Below are positions 44,285 through 53,310 of a stretch of 58,743 bases of DNA, piece after piece. The notes under the pieces were generated by a model, which made no database searches, had not been told where the DNA came from, and was given only the letters and a program-made list of their open reading frames with translations. This stretch comes from Akkermansia muciniphila (GTDB lineage: Bacteria; Verrucomicrobiota; Verrucomicrobiia; Verrucomicrobiales; V1-33), in the NCBI GenBank assembly GCA_943333275.1, contig CALQSQ010000025.1, positions 1 to 58,743 on the forward strand, given 5' to 3'. Positions within the stretch are counted from its first letter, which is position 1, and each line of letters opens with the position of its first letter. The position numbers and the translations under genes are program-made.

Positions 44285-44295
44285 AGACCGGTGCC

Positions 44296-44739
44296 TCAGC
44301 GCGCCAGCAGGTCGGTGCTGGGCCACCAGACATAAAGCATCAGGTAAATGAGGACTCCAGTGAGGCTGACATAGAGCCAGATTGGAAAAGTCCAGCGTGC
44401 CCAACGACGGTGTCTCTCGAAATTCCTGCGCGCGGCGTAAGTCACCGTGATGAGCACCATGACCGTGGCCACGAGCGCCAGCGGGATGTGCGTAATCAGG
44501 GTGAAATAATAAACGGGCCGCGGCCAGCCTTGGGTCGTGAAGCGCACCGGATGAGGCTTGGAAAAGTGGTAGGTGAGGTAACAGCCCAGAAAGGCCGCGG
44601 AGGAGATCAGCGCCGTGATCATGCAGGCGATGTGCCGTTGTTTCTGCCCCCGTTTGATAAAATAAAGGCCGGCTAAAATGAAAACCGTGCTGATTCCGTT
44701 CAGGGTGGCGTCGATGGCCGGGAGGTCGTAAATGTCCAT
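44296..44739 (-). CDS. DUF420 family membrane protein
   Basis: This 147-residue protein has four hydrophobic segments. SAAFLGCYLTYHFSK, the His in THIPLALVATVMV, and the C-terminal RRWARWTFPIWLYVSLTGVL match DUF420 (YozB-like) proteins, often found near cytochrome oxidase assembly genes. The conserved His residues suggest haem or copper binding, but the function is not established. It is convergent with the polysaccharide locus and divergent from rph. Confidence 0.8.
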   Translation of the reverse strand: MDIYDLPAIDATLNGISTVFILAGLYFIKRGQKQRHIACMITALISSAAFLGCYLTYHFSKPHPVRFTTQGWPRPVYYFTLITHIPLALVATVMVLITVTYAARRNFERHRRWARWTFPIWLYVSLTGVLIYLMLYVWWPSTDLLAR

Positions 44740-44830
44740 GGTGCAGAAGCGTGCACGGGGAATACGCCGCTGGCAAGATGCGGATGTCTTTTCGGCCTAA
44801 AAATTTTCCATTCGCCGGTATCCTTTTCGA

Positions 44831-44860
44831 AAACCCGCACCAAACTGGTGCGGGTTTTTT
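44831..44860 (+). terminator. strong intrinsic terminator just before rph
   Basis: AAACCCGCACCA (44831-44842), loop AAC, TGGTGCGGGTTT (44846-44857), then more T: a 12-pair stem with a six-T run. It ends 30 bases before the rph ATG. It may stop transcripts arriving from the 33 kb locus on the left, or act as an attenuator for rph. The opposite strand has four A-facing T, so weaker bidirectional action is possible. Confidence 0.85.
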
Positions 44861-44890
44861 CATTTCCACTCATCCAATCCCTCCCCAATT

Positions 44891-45676
44891 ATGTCCCGTC
44901 CTGATGGCCGTCAGCCCGATCAACTCCGGCAGATTTCGTTCACTCCAAATTTTGCCCGCAATGCCACCGGCTCCGTGCTTTGTTCCTATGGCGACACCCA
45001 GGTCATCTGTACCGCCATGATCGAGGAAAAGGTGCCCCAGTGGATGAAATTTCAAAATGTCCCCGGAGGCTGGCTGTCCGCCGAATACGCCATGCTGCCC
45101 GGCTCCACGCTGGAACGCAAGGCGCGCGACAGCTCCAAGGGGAAAGTGGACGGCCGCAGCACCGAGATCCAGCGGTTGATCGGACGAGCGCTGCGGGCGG
45201 TGGTGGATCTTGGAGCGCTGGGCCCGCGGACCGTCTGGGTGGACTGCGATGTACTTCAGGCGGACGGAGGCACCCGCACTGCATCGATCACCGGCGCCTG
45301 TGTGGCCTGTGCCATCGCATTTAACAAACTCCTCGCGGAAAGAAAAATTTCCCGCTTTCCGCTGAAAAAACTCGTCGCCGCTGTCAGTGCCGGCATCCAC
45401 AACGACCGCGCCGTGCTCGATCTTAATTACGTGGAGGACAAGGATGCCGATGTGGATTGTAATTTCGTCATGACGGAGGACGGCGCCTTTGTCGAATTCC
45501 AAGGAGCGGGTGAGGAGAGCACGTTCACTGAAACGCAAATGAATGAAATGCTGGTGCTTGGTCGCAAAGGCATTCAGGAACTCATCGAACATCAGCGCCT
45601 GGCCATCGCTGCGGCAGAAGGCCCCACGCGACCGGGCCAGCTGGAGGATCTGGCCAGGCAGTTTGGCAGAAAATAA
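44891..45676 (+). CDS. rph: ribonuclease PH
   Basis: This phosphorolytic 3'-to-5' exoribonuclease trims tRNA precursors. The start RPDGRQPDQLRQISF is the RNase PH signature. DTQVICTAMIEE, DSSKGKVDGRSTEIQRLIGRALR (Arg-rich active site) and LDLNYVEDKDADVDCNFVMT, holding the catalytic Asp residues, follow. The 261 residues are slightly longer than E. coli's 238. It lies directly behind a terminator hairpin, which is unusual for a housekeeping gene. Confidence 0.95.
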   Translation: MSRPDGRQPDQLRQISFTPNFARNATGSVLCSYGDTQVICTAMIEEKVPQWMKFQNVPGGWLSAEYAMLPGSTLERKARDSSKGKVDGRSTEIQRLIGRALRAVVDLGALGPRTVWVDCDVLQADGGTRTASITGACVACAIAFNKLLAERKISRFPLKKLVAAVSAGIHNDRAVLDLNYVEDKDADVDCNFVMTEDGAFVEFQGAGEESTFTETQMNEMLVLGRKGIQELIEHQRLAIAAAEGPTRPGQLEDLARQFGRK

Positions 45677-45774
45677 TCCGTCGTCCCATGGCTTCCGATG
45701 CCGGGAACGTCTGAAATTTAAAAACTCTTGAATCTCAAGCGCCCGATCTTACTGCTTCCGACCCCACAACCATT

Positions 45775-46998
45775 ATGAGCAAAAAACGAGTTCTTATCAT
45801 CGGAGCCGGCGGCGTCGGACGCGTCGTCGCCCACAAGTGCGCCCAGGCCCACGAAACCTTCAGCCACGTCACCCTGGCCAGCCGAACCAAATCCAAGTGC
45901 GATGCCATTGCCGCCGATGTGAAGAAATCCACCGGCATCCAAATCGATACCGCCGCCATCGACGCCGACGACAGCAAGGCCACCGCCGCGCTCATCCGCA
46001 GTTCCAAAAGCGACCTCGTGATCAACGTGGCCCTGCCCTATCAGGATCTGACGATCATGGACGCCTGCCTTGATGCCGGGGTGAACTACATCGACACTGC
46101 GAATTACGAACCGCTGGACGATGCCAAATTTGAATACAAGTGGCAGTGGGCCTACCGCGAGAAATTCGAAAAAGCCGGCCTTATGGCCCTGCTCGGCAGT
46201 GGCTTCGATCCCGGCCAGACGAACATTTACTGCGCCCATGCCTTGAAGCATCATTTCGACCAGATCGACACCGTCGATATTGTGGATTGCAATGCCGGGA
46301 GCAACGGCCTGCCCTTCGCCACGAATTTCAATCCCGAAATCAACATCCGCGAAGTCACCGCCAACGGCCGGTTTTTCCGCGATGGACAATTCCACGAAAC
46401 CAAGCCCATGGCTATCAGCACGGATTATGATTTCCCTGGAGTTGGAGTGAAGAAAATGTTTCTTCTCTACCACGAAGAGTTGGAGAGCCTCAGCCAAAAC
46501 ATTCCGGGTGTGAAGCAAATGCGCTTCTGGATGACGTTCTCGCAGAACTACCTCACCCACCTCGAAGTTCTGCAAAATGTGGGCATGACCAGCATCAAGC
46601 CCATCATTTACGAGGGCAGGGAAATCGTCCCGCTCCAATTTCTCAAAGCCGTTCTGCCGGATCCCGGTGCGCTGGGCGCCAAGACCGTGGGCAAGACGAG
46701 CATCGGCTGTGTCTTCACCGGAAAGAAGGACGGCAAGACGAAGCACTATTTCATCTACAACATCTGCGACCACGAGGAGTGCAACGAGGAAACCGGAGCG
46801 CAGGGAGTCAGTTACACCACGGGGGTGCCGGCCATGCTCGGTGCCAAACTTGTCGCCGAAGGCACCTGGTTAAAGCCGGGAGTATGGAACATTGAACAAC
46901 TCGACCCCGATCCCTTCATGAAGGAAATCGGCAAATGGGGGCTGCCGTGGGAGGACAAGGTGCTCACGGAAAATGTTCTCGCGGCCGTGGAACATTAG
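45775..46998 (+). CDS. carboxynorspermidine synthase (saccharopine dehydrogenase family)
   Basis: This is a reductive condensation enzyme of the alternative polyamine route, joining aspartate semialdehyde and a diamine to carboxy(nor)spermidine. VLIIGAGGVGRVVAHKCAQ is the nucleotide site, INVALPYQDLTIMDACLDAG and NYEPLDDAKFEYKWQW are characteristic, and FDPGQTNIYCAHAL follows. The 407 residues fit CANSDH (Lys9-like) enzymes. The partner decarboxylase (NspC) is not in the window. The 98 bases before it and 60 bases after it show no terminator. Confidence 0.85.
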   Translation: MSKKRVLIIGAGGVGRVVAHKCAQAHETFSHVTLASRTKSKCDAIAADVKKSTGIQIDTAAIDADDSKATAALIRSSKSDLVINVALPYQDLTIMDACLDAGVNYIDTANYEPLDDAKFEYKWQWAYREKFEKAGLMALLGSGFDPGQTNIYCAHALKHHFDQIDTVDIVDCNAGSNGLPFATNFNPEINIREVTANGRFFRDGQFHETKPMAISTDYDFPGVGVKKMFLLYHEELESLSQNIPGVKQMRFWMTFSQNYLTHLEVLQNVGMTSIKPIIYEGREIVPLQFLKAVLPDPGALGAKTVGKTSIGCVFTGKKDGKTKHYFIYNICDHEECNEETGAQGVSYTTGVPAMLGAKLVAEGTWLKPGVWNIEQLDPDPFMKEIGKWGLPWEDKVLTENVLAAVEH

Positions 46999-47058
46999 CC
47001 TCCGCATGGGGAGACTTCTCCCGTCTCGCTCCTTGCATTTGCGCCAGTTCTCGTTCCC

Positions 47059-47886
47059 ATGTCAGCCATGACTACCTGGACGGCTGCGGCCACATTTACC
47101 GATATCAAATACGAACTCTCCGGCACGGGCATCGCGAAGATCACGATCAACCGGCCCGAAGTCCGCAATGCATTCCGCCCGCTCACGGTGAAGGAATTGC
47201 TGCAGGCCTTTGAAATGGCGCATGAGGATGAATCGGTCGGCGTGGTGATTCTGACCGGAGAAGGGGAGCTGGCGTTTTGCTCCGGAGGTGATCAGCGCAT
47301 CCGCGGCCATGCCGGTTACATCGGATCGGATGGCGTGCCGAGGCTCAATGTGCTGGACCTTCAGAAGAAAATCCGCGGCATCCCGAAGCCAGTGGTGGCC
47401 ATGATCGCCGGCTATGCCATTGGCGGCGGGCATGTGCTCCATGTGGTGTGTGATTTAAGCATCGCAGCCGACAACTCCGTTTTTGGCCAGACCGGGCCGA
47501 AGGTGGGATCGTTCGATGGCGGCCTGGGATCGAGTTACCTGGCGAGAATTGTCGGCCAGAAAAAGGCGCGCGAGATCTGGTATCTCTGCCGCCAATACGA
47601 CGCCCGGCAGGCACTGGAAATGGGGCTCGTCAATACGGTCGTGCCCCTCGCCGAACTCGAATCCACCACCGTGCAGTGGTGCCACGAAATCCTCGCCCAC
47701 AGCCCGATGGCCCTGCGGTGTCTGAAATCCGCGCTCAATGCCGACTGCGATGGACAAATGGGCCTGCTCGACCTGGCTGGAAATGCCACGCTGCTTTATT
47801 ACATGAGCGAGGAGGCCAAGGAGGGGAAACAGGCGTTTCTTGAAAAGCGGAAACCAGATTTCTCCAAATTCCCCCGCGTTCCCTAG
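47059..47886 (+). CDS. menB: 1,4-dihydroxy-2-naphthoyl-CoA synthase
   Basis: This crotonase-fold enzyme closes the naphthoate ring in menaquinone synthesis. [11 protein letters not shown] (oxyanion hole), [36 protein letters not shown] and the C-terminal [21 protein letters not shown] are MenB-specific. It has 275 residues; a second ATG three codons inside is possible. It implies a menaquinone pool, relevant as an electron acceptor for LhgO and for NO respiration. It is convergent with the next gene. Confidence 0.95.
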   Translation: MSAMTTWTAAATFTDIKYELSGTGIAKITINRPEVRNAFRPLTVKELLQAFEMAHEDESVGVVILTGEGELAFCSGGDQRIRGHAGYIGSDGVPRLNVLDLQKKIRGIPKPVVAMIAGYAIGGGHVLHVVCDLSIAADNSVFGQTGPKVGSFDGGLGSSYLARIVGQKKAREIWYLCRQYDARQALEMGLVNTVVPLAELESTTVQWCHEILAHSPMALRCLKSALNADCDGQMGLLDLAGNATLLYYMSEEAKEGKQAFLEKRKPDFSKFPRVP

Positions 47887-47904
47887 CTCGCGCGGGAGGC
47901 TGTA

Positions 47905-48927
47905 TTACTTGGACGGGCTTTCCTTCAGGAAGGCCTGGGCGGTCAGGAAATCCACCGCTTGCTGCAGCACGGGATCGATGGCAGCCGGGCGGTCGAATTC
48001 GGTGGTTTCGTGGGCGCTCCGGGCGATTTGGTAATCGAGTTCGGGATTCGTCTGGGCTACCAAAGCGGCCTCGTTCATGCGGGGGCGCTCGACTTCGTAG
48101 GCGTAACGTTTCATACCGGTCTTTTCGCTTTCCGTGAACTGAAGAATCTTTTTGGAGGATTCGAAATCGGTCCGGATATCAGGGGTGAGCCCGACGCCGA
48201 AAAGCTTGCGATCCCCCTCCAGCAAGGTTTCGCTCTCTGCGATGCGCAGATTCCATTCAGGAGCCACGGGCGCCAGGCGGTATTCGCAGGCGTGTCCGAC
48301 GGTGGGGCTGCCGATGAGCCAGGCGCTGAGTTTCTGCTGGAGCACGGCCGCGATGGTCTCGCCAATGTTGTTCGTGTCGCCGTCAATCAACACCAGCAAA
48401 GGTTTCTGCCAGCGCGGTTTTCCTTTGGAAACAAAAGCGCGCGTGGCTGCGGTGTCTGCCGCTCGAACTTGGAAGAGCGGTGTGGCGTCAGGAAGAAATC
48501 GGCCGAGAAATTCCACCGCTGCCATCGGTTCCCCGGGTGCGGCAGGGGCGCGAAGATCGAGAATCAGGTTTTCAGCCTTGGACGCCGCCAACCCCTCCAG
48601 GGCGGCATCAAGGCTGGCGATTTCATCAACTGTCAATGAAGCAGGGCGCAGATAAGCGATGGAATGCAGCAGGAATTCCGAGACGAGTTTGCCGGATGGT
48701 GGAGATGCCGCAGCCGGCACCAACGCAGCTCCGGTTCCAAACCGCTGCAGCAATCCCTGCACGGCCGCGCGATTCAATTCCTCGTCACTGAGTTTGGCCG
48801 CGCTGAGCGATTTGCTTTGCAGTTGCTTGAAGATTTCCTGCAATTGCGGCTGCCGCAATTGATCGATGACTGGATCGGCACAAGCGCCAGCGATCAGGCA
48901 AAGGAGCGGGAGGGTGATGCGAATCAT
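47905..48927 (-). CDS. secreted S41 protease-like protein, catalytic Ser apparently missing
   Basis: This 340-residue protein starts at ATG 48927, which overlaps the thiD stop and opens a lipoprotein-like signal peptide (MIRITLPLLCLIAGACA). The core resembles tail-specific/S41 proteases: ENLILDLRAPAAPGEPMAAV, KPLLVLIDGDTNNIGETIAA and AWLIGSPTVGHACEY. In the family, a Ser precedes the A-E of that middle motif (S-A-S-A-E); here it reads T-N-N-I-G-E, so the nucleophile seems lost. A binding or scaffold role, or a divergent mechanism, is possible. Confidence 0.6.
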   Translation of the reverse strand: MIRITLPLLCLIAGACADPVIDQLRQPQLQEIFKQLQSKSLSAAKLSDEELNRAAVQGLLQRFGTGAALVPAAASPPSGKLVSEFLLHSIAYLRPASLTVDEIASLDAALEGLAASKAENLILDLRAPAAPGEPMAAVEFLGRFLPDATPLFQVRAADTAATRAFVSKGKPRWQKPLLVLIDGDTNNIGETIAAVLQQKLSAWLIGSPTVGHACEYRLAPVAPEWNLRIAESETLLEGDRKLFGVGLTPDIRTDFESSKKILQFTESEKTGMKRYAYEVERPRMNEAALVAQTNPELDYQIARSAHETTEFDRPAAIDPVLQQAVDFLTAQAFLKESPSK

Positions 48928-49727
48928 GGGAGCAGAAAATGATTGAGTGCCTGGACGTCGTTCCATCGGAACGATGTGCGGATGGCATGGGTTACGTAAT
49001 GCTTCGCTGCTGCAACCGCAACTGGTAGGCTGTCGCCAAGCGCCAGGCGGCTGGTGATGGCTGCGGCGTAAGTGCACCCAGTGCCATGGGTGCTGACATT
49101 GGGAATGAAGGGGGCGCGGAACGCCTGTGTGCCCGCGGAGTGATGCAGCCAGTCCAGCGCTTCGTTCCCGCGCAGATGCCCGCCCTTCAACAACACGGCG
49201 CATCCGTAGCGTGCCTGCAAATCAGCGGCGGCTGGCGCCAGTTCGGACTCCTGGGTAATGACGCGTCCCAGGAGCACTGCCACTTCATCCAGGTTCGGAG
49301 TGATCACGGAGGCCAGTGGGAAAAGGCGCTTTTCATAGGCGGCAACGGCATCCGCCAGGAGCAATCGGTCGCCGCTGGTGGCGACCATGACAGGGTCCAC
49401 CACAATCTGCGGGCGGCGATTTTCAGGGATGGCTTCCAACACTTCAGCGACCTGCTCAATGATGGCCGAGGAATACAGCATGCCAGTTTTGAGGGCTTTT
49501 ACTGGAAAGGCGTTCAGCAAAATTTCCAACTGGTCGCGCACGATACCGGCCTCGGCTGTCTGGATCTGACTGACCTTGCCCGGAACTTCCGAAACGATGC
49601 AGGTCACCACAGTTAATCCGTAAACTCCATGGGCCGAGAAGGTTTTCAGGTCAGCCTGAAGTCCGGCTCCGGCGGAGCAATCGCTTCCGGCGATGGTCAG
49701 GGCGACGGGTGGGGGTGGGGGATTCAT
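48924..49727 (-). CDS. thiD: hydroxymethylpyrimidine/phosphomethylpyrimidine kinase
   Basis: This enzyme makes HMP pyrophosphate for thiamine synthesis. ALTIAGSDCSAGAGLQADLK at the N-terminus, DPVMVATSGDRLL, LLKGGHL, and the anion-hole THGTGCTYAAAI at the end are diagnostic. The 267 residues match ThiD. It overlaps the start of the S41-like gene by four bases. No TPP riboswitch is evident in the short upstream space shared with the gene at 49798. Confidence 0.93.
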   Translation of the reverse strand: MNPPPPPVALTIAGSDCSAGAGLQADLKTFSAHGVYGLTVVTCIVSEVPGKVSQIQTAEAGIVRDQLEILLNAFPVKALKTGMLYSSAIIEQVAEVLEAIPENRRPQIVVDPVMVATSGDRLLLADAVAAYEKRLFPLASVITPNLDEVAVLLGRVITQESELAPAAADLQARYGCAVLLKGGHLRGNEALDWLHHSAGTQAFRAPFIPNVSTHGTGCTYAAAITSRLALGDSLPVAVAAAKHYVTHAIRTSFRWNDVQALNHFLLP

Positions 49728-49797
49728 GATCGAAAGCCACGTTTCTGCGGCGGGGAAGGATTTTACAGCGGGAAAATTGTGTTTCAGGATGGGAACA

Positions 49798-51108
49798 ATG
49801 ACCGATCACCCTTCCGCAGCGTTTCCAAATTTACAAGACCTCTTGCAGCACGTGCAGGGGTCGGGTGAGGATCAGGCTGACGGTGACCCATCGGCGCATG
49901 AAACCATCGGAAGTTTGCGCGGCATGGTTCAACGTCTGGCAGCGGTTGGTGCACCCAGGCCGGTTGTTGGTGCGGAAAAGGACGGGCATGAATCAGCTGT
50001 CGAGGAGCCCGCTGCATCGTCTGATCACGAAGCCGAGCATTCCGGAGCACTTGAGGTCAATTTCCTGCAGAGTTTTGATTCCGACGAATTGGCCCACGAA
50101 GTCAGTCCGCTCGTCATGCCGCTGGAAGCCGATGCCGTTGCAGGGGCGGCACCAGAACCCTCCATGGACTTAAGCGGGCGAGGATTCAGCCTGACGCTGG
50201 GAGGATTTATTTTACTGGGGCTGGCCCTTTACATCGCCTGCGCCGCCGCTCCGGCCTGGGTGAGTGCGCTGAAGGAAAATGGGGCCGGGGCCTCGTGGAT
50301 GCACCGACTGGCCAGAGCCCAGACCTGGCTTGCGGCTTTGAGCGTGTTGGTGCTGACACGCTTGGGCGTCGGATCGTGGACGCGTCGGCGCTGGGCGGTG
50401 CCATTGACGCATGCGGGCAGTTGGCTGACGGCCATCTCCGTGCTGATGGGATTGGCGGTGGCCTCGGCGGGATTTTTTTTTGTCGCTCCCCATTCAGGAA
50501 ATCTGGACAAGGCCTGGCTGATGGAAATTGCTCGCATGCTCGTGAAACTTGGGCTGCTGGGAGTGGTCGTGCCGCTCGTTTTAATCGCCATTTATCAACG
50601 TCGCCATTTGCCGGATGTCTGCGGGCTGGCGGATTCCCGGACGCGATGGACGGATGCCGTTTCGGAACCGCTGTTGATGCTCTGGCTCAGTGTGCTGGCC
50701 GTGGCGGCTGCGATCTTATGCCTGCTCTTTTTCAATAATGGCTTTCCGTTTTTCGGAAAAATGCTCAGCGGCACTGAGGGGCTCATCGCCATCGCAGGAA
50801 GCGTCGGGGCCTGTCTGGGGGCAGCATGGATGCTGGCGAGGCGTCAGAAATCAGGCTGGTGGTTGTCCTGGCTGTTGTTTGCTTTCCTGGGAGCGACAGC
50901 TGTCTGGACGTTTCTGGAAGTTCCCTGGCAGGATATATGCACCATCATGGGTCGGCCGCAGGGACTGCCGGACATGGTGGTTCCGCCGAAACTTCCCGCC
51001 CTCCTGGTGGGCGCCGTGCTGGCCCCGCTCAGCATGGTCCTGCTCATGAGTCGCTCGGCCTTTCCCATACCAGCGGAACCTGATTCCCCGTCCCTTTCCA
51101 TCGCATGA
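49798..51108 (+). CDS. membrane protein coupled to psd
   Basis: This 436-residue protein is taken from ATG 49798, which has a short purine-rich AGGATGGGA upstream; an ATG at 49789 is also possible. The first 125 residues are soluble and acidic (for example ESAVEEPAASSDHEAEHSG), followed by about eight hydrophobic segments. I do not recognise a family. Its stop overlaps the psd start by four bases, so a role in membrane lipid handling or envelope is suggested by context only. Confidence 0.6.
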   Translation: MTDHPSAAFPNLQDLLQHVQGSGEDQADGDPSAHETIGSLRGMVQRLAAVGAPRPVVGAEKDGHESAVEEPAASSDHEAEHSGALEVNFLQSFDSDELAHEVSPLVMPLEADAVAGAAPEPSMDLSGRGFSLTLGGFILLGLALYIACAAAPAWVSALKENGAGASWMHRLARAQTWLAALSVLVLTRLGVGSWTRRRWAVPLTHAGSWLTAISVLMGLAVASAGFFFVAPHSGNLDKAWLMEIARMLVKLGLLGVVVPLVLIAIYQRRHLPDVCGLADSRTRWTDAVSEPLLMLWLSVLAVAAAILCLLFFNNGFPFFGKMLSGTEGLIAIAGSVGACLGAAWMLARRQKSGWWLSWLLFAFLGATAVWTFLEVPWQDICTIMGRPQGLPDMVVPPKLPALLVGAVLAPLSMVLLMSRSAFPIPAEPDSPSLSIA

Positions 51109-52010
51109 GCCAATCGTCGCAGCCGATCCATTACTTCAATCGTTACACGCAGCAAGTCGAGCAGGAGGACATCTATGGGGAAGCGCCCCTGCGCTTTGCT
51201 TACGAGAATCCCGTGGGCCGAATGGCCCTGGAGCTTTTTGTAAAACGCAGACTCTTCAGCCGATGGTATGGCTGGCGCATGGATCGACCCGCCAGCCGGG
51301 CGCGCGTCCTGCCGTTCATTGAAAAATATGGTCTCGACGCACAGGAGTTTACCGATCCACCCGAATCCTTTGCCACCTTCAACGAGTTTTTCTTTCGCAA
51401 ACTCAAGCCCGCGAGCCGTCCCATCGACGCCGCAGCCAACTCCGTGGTCTTTCCAGCGGATGGTCGGCATCTGGGATTTCAGGATGTTTCGCAGGCGGAC
51501 GGAATTTTCGTCAAAGGCCAGAAATTCGACCTCCCCGAATTGCTCGGCGATGCCGCGCTGGCCAGGCGTTACCAGCATGGCGCCCTGGTTCTAAGCCGGC
51601 TCTGCCCCGTGGATTACCATCGCTTTCATTTTCCCGCTGCAGGAGTGCCCGGCGAAACCCGACCCCTCGGAGATCCGCTCTATTCCGTCAGTCCGGTGGC
51701 ATTGCGAAAAAATATTTCCTACCTCTGGCAAAACAAACGCACCCTCACCCTGCTAGAAACCGCCAATCTCGGAACCGTCATCGTCATGGAAATCGGAGCC
51801 ACCAATGTCGGCAGCATCCAACAAACCTTCACTCCGCACCAAGTCGCCGCCAAGGGTTCTGAAAAAGGCTACTTCGCCTTCGGCGGATCCAGCACGCTCA
51901 CCATTTTCGAACCAGGACGAGTGAGGCTTTCCGATGACCTCATGCGCGAGTCCGGCCAGCAGCGGGAACTGTATGCAAGGATGGGGGATGTGATGGGGCT
52001 GATGGGGTAG
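51105..52010 (+). CDS. psd: phosphatidylserine decarboxylase proenzyme
   Basis: This enzyme makes phosphatidylethanolamine at the inner membrane. The N-terminus, YFNRYTQQVEQEDIYGE, is typical of the Psd group II form. LCPVDYHRFHFP has the catalytic His. The self-cleavage site is GGSSTLTIF: Gly261, Ser262, Ser263, Thr264, with Ser263 expected to become the pyruvoyl group. It has 301 residues. It is cotranslated with the membrane protein before it. The following 101 bases, 52011-52111, show nothing I can support. Confidence 0.92.
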   Translation: MSQSSQPIHYFNRYTQQVEQEDIYGEAPLRFAYENPVGRMALELFVKRRLFSRWYGWRMDRPASRARVLPFIEKYGLDAQEFTDPPESFATFNEFFFRKLKPASRPIDAAANSVVFPADGRHLGFQDVSQADGIFVKGQKFDLPELLGDAALARRYQHGALVLSRLCPVDYHRFHFPAAGVPGETRPLGDPLYSVSPVALRKNISYLWQNKRTLTLLETANLGTVIVMEIGATNVGSIQQTFTPHQVAAKGSEKGYFAFGGSSTLTIFEPGRVRLSDDLMRESGQQRELYARMGDVMGLMG

Positions 52011-52111
52011 ATAGGGACCATCGAGGAAGACGATTTGCGAACCGGAGAAGATCTCCAGGCCGATTCGAATGGTGGATTGCAAAGGGCCTGCTGCATGCAA
52101 ATGATTTCGGA

Positions 52112-53014
52112 ATGAATTTGCTTAATATGTTTCACAAAGACCATCTAGAGGAAACGCTAATGCGCGGTGTCTTGTGGTTCTATGCCAAGCTAAAACCCCA
52201 GATTACAGAGTTGCGGGGTCGCAGGCTGCGGGCGCATTGTTCCCGGAGGGGATTGGGGGCACGGGTAGAGGAAATTCAGACGCTGCGGATTCCGGCTTGG
52301 CATATGAACTGCGGCCCCGCAGGAAAAGTCAGACCAGGATGCTCAAAATTAGGTGGCTTGCCTGATGTCACGGATGATTTCATTTGGCCCGAGTTGGAAG
52401 GTCGAGCGTATAAATTTATGGCGCAGATCAATTTGGCTGAGTTACCAAAGCACCCGGACCGGCGCGCGGCTGGCATGTTACCCGCTTCCAAAGGACTAAT
52501 GCTCTTTTTTAGCAACTTTCTCGACAAGCCAACCGTGGGTGTGCCGCCGCTGGTCTATCTTTTGCAACACACGAGGAGTGCTCCACTTCGTCCAGCCGTC
52601 CTACCGGCTGCATTACAAAGCACCGACGCCAATCAACCGGCCTTGCCACTTATCATCAGCGCAGGTTGGTCCCTGCCCTACAACGGCCACTCCCACGCGC
52701 CACCACACTGGACGGAGTCTGAAAGGCAGGCTTTGGATACGTGGATGGAAGAAATTTTTGAACGAGAAATCGAAGAAATCGGCGGCCATCAATTTATGGG
52801 GTGTGCGAATGCGATCCAATACGAGCCAGAGCAGACTCTCGACAAAAGCTATCCGGTGCCAGGCACCAACTGGCAGCAACTTCTTCAGGTTAAAAGTAAC
52901 AAGACGCGCGATTGGCAATTTGGCGACATGGGGGAGCTAATTTGGCTGGTGCCGGCAGCAGCAACGCGCTTGGGGGATTTCCGCCTTACCACTACGGAGG
53001 TGGTTGGTGGCTAA
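52112..53014 (+). CDS. DUF1963 (YwqG-like) protein
   Basis: This 300-residue cytoplasmic protein has KLGGLPDVTDDFIWPELEGR, KFMAQINLAEL and LMLFFSNFLDK in the first half, and GCANAIQYEP and the end GDMGELIWLVPAA in the second, the usual DUF1963 blocks (SKxGGxPxLP, FLxQxNL, FFY, GDxGxxYFxI). The function of this family is not known. The base composition seems more even than its neighbours, and the gene is followed by a stranded gene 3' end at 53134, which would fit insertion at this spot. Confidence 0.75.
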   Translation: MNLLNMFHKDHLEETLMRGVLWFYAKLKPQITELRGRRLRAHCSRRGLGARVEEIQTLRIPAWHMNCGPAGKVRPGCSKLGGLPDVTDDFIWPELEGRAYKFMAQINLAELPKHPDRRAAGMLPASKGLMLFFSNFLDKPTVGVPPLVYLLQHTRSAPLRPAVLPAALQSTDANQPALPLIISAGWSLPYNGHSHAPPHWTESERQALDTWMEEIFEREIEEIGGHQFMGCANAIQYEPEQTLDKSYPVPGTNWQQLLQVKSNKTRDWQFGDMGELIWLVPAAATRLGDFRLTTTEVVGG

Positions 53015-53133
53015 GCGGTATGGCGAATCTGCGGCATTGAATCACAATGGGGAAAACCTCCTAAACCCAATCCATCCCCGAAGCCGGGATAATCGGAACG
53101 GTCGGCACCACCTGATGTAGATGTCACTCCTGA

Positions 53134-53310
53134 GGAGATCTGCGATGGGGAACCCATGATTGCTATAAGGATGTCGCGCCGCTGGCGCTGGGGTCGATTT
53201 CCCAAGGGGCGTTAGAAAATTCGGAGCGGCTGCGGGAGCCCGCAGTTGCAATGAATGGAATCGCGCAGATTACTGATGCGTTGCTGAACCCCTTGGAGAA
53301 AACTCAATGA
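53134..53310 (+). pseudogene. 3' remnant of an unidentified gene, coupled to the DUF4832 gene
   Basis: After an in-frame TGA at 53131-53133 the frame is open for 58 codons and reads like protein (YKDVAPLALGSISQGALE, then MNGIAQITDALLNPLEKTQ). Its TGA at 53308-53310 overlaps the ATG of the next gene as ATGA, the arrangement of a real operon partner. There is no plausible start except Met near its end, so the 5' part seems lost. I do not recognise the family. The rest of the gap, 53015-53133, shows nothing. Confidence 0.4.
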
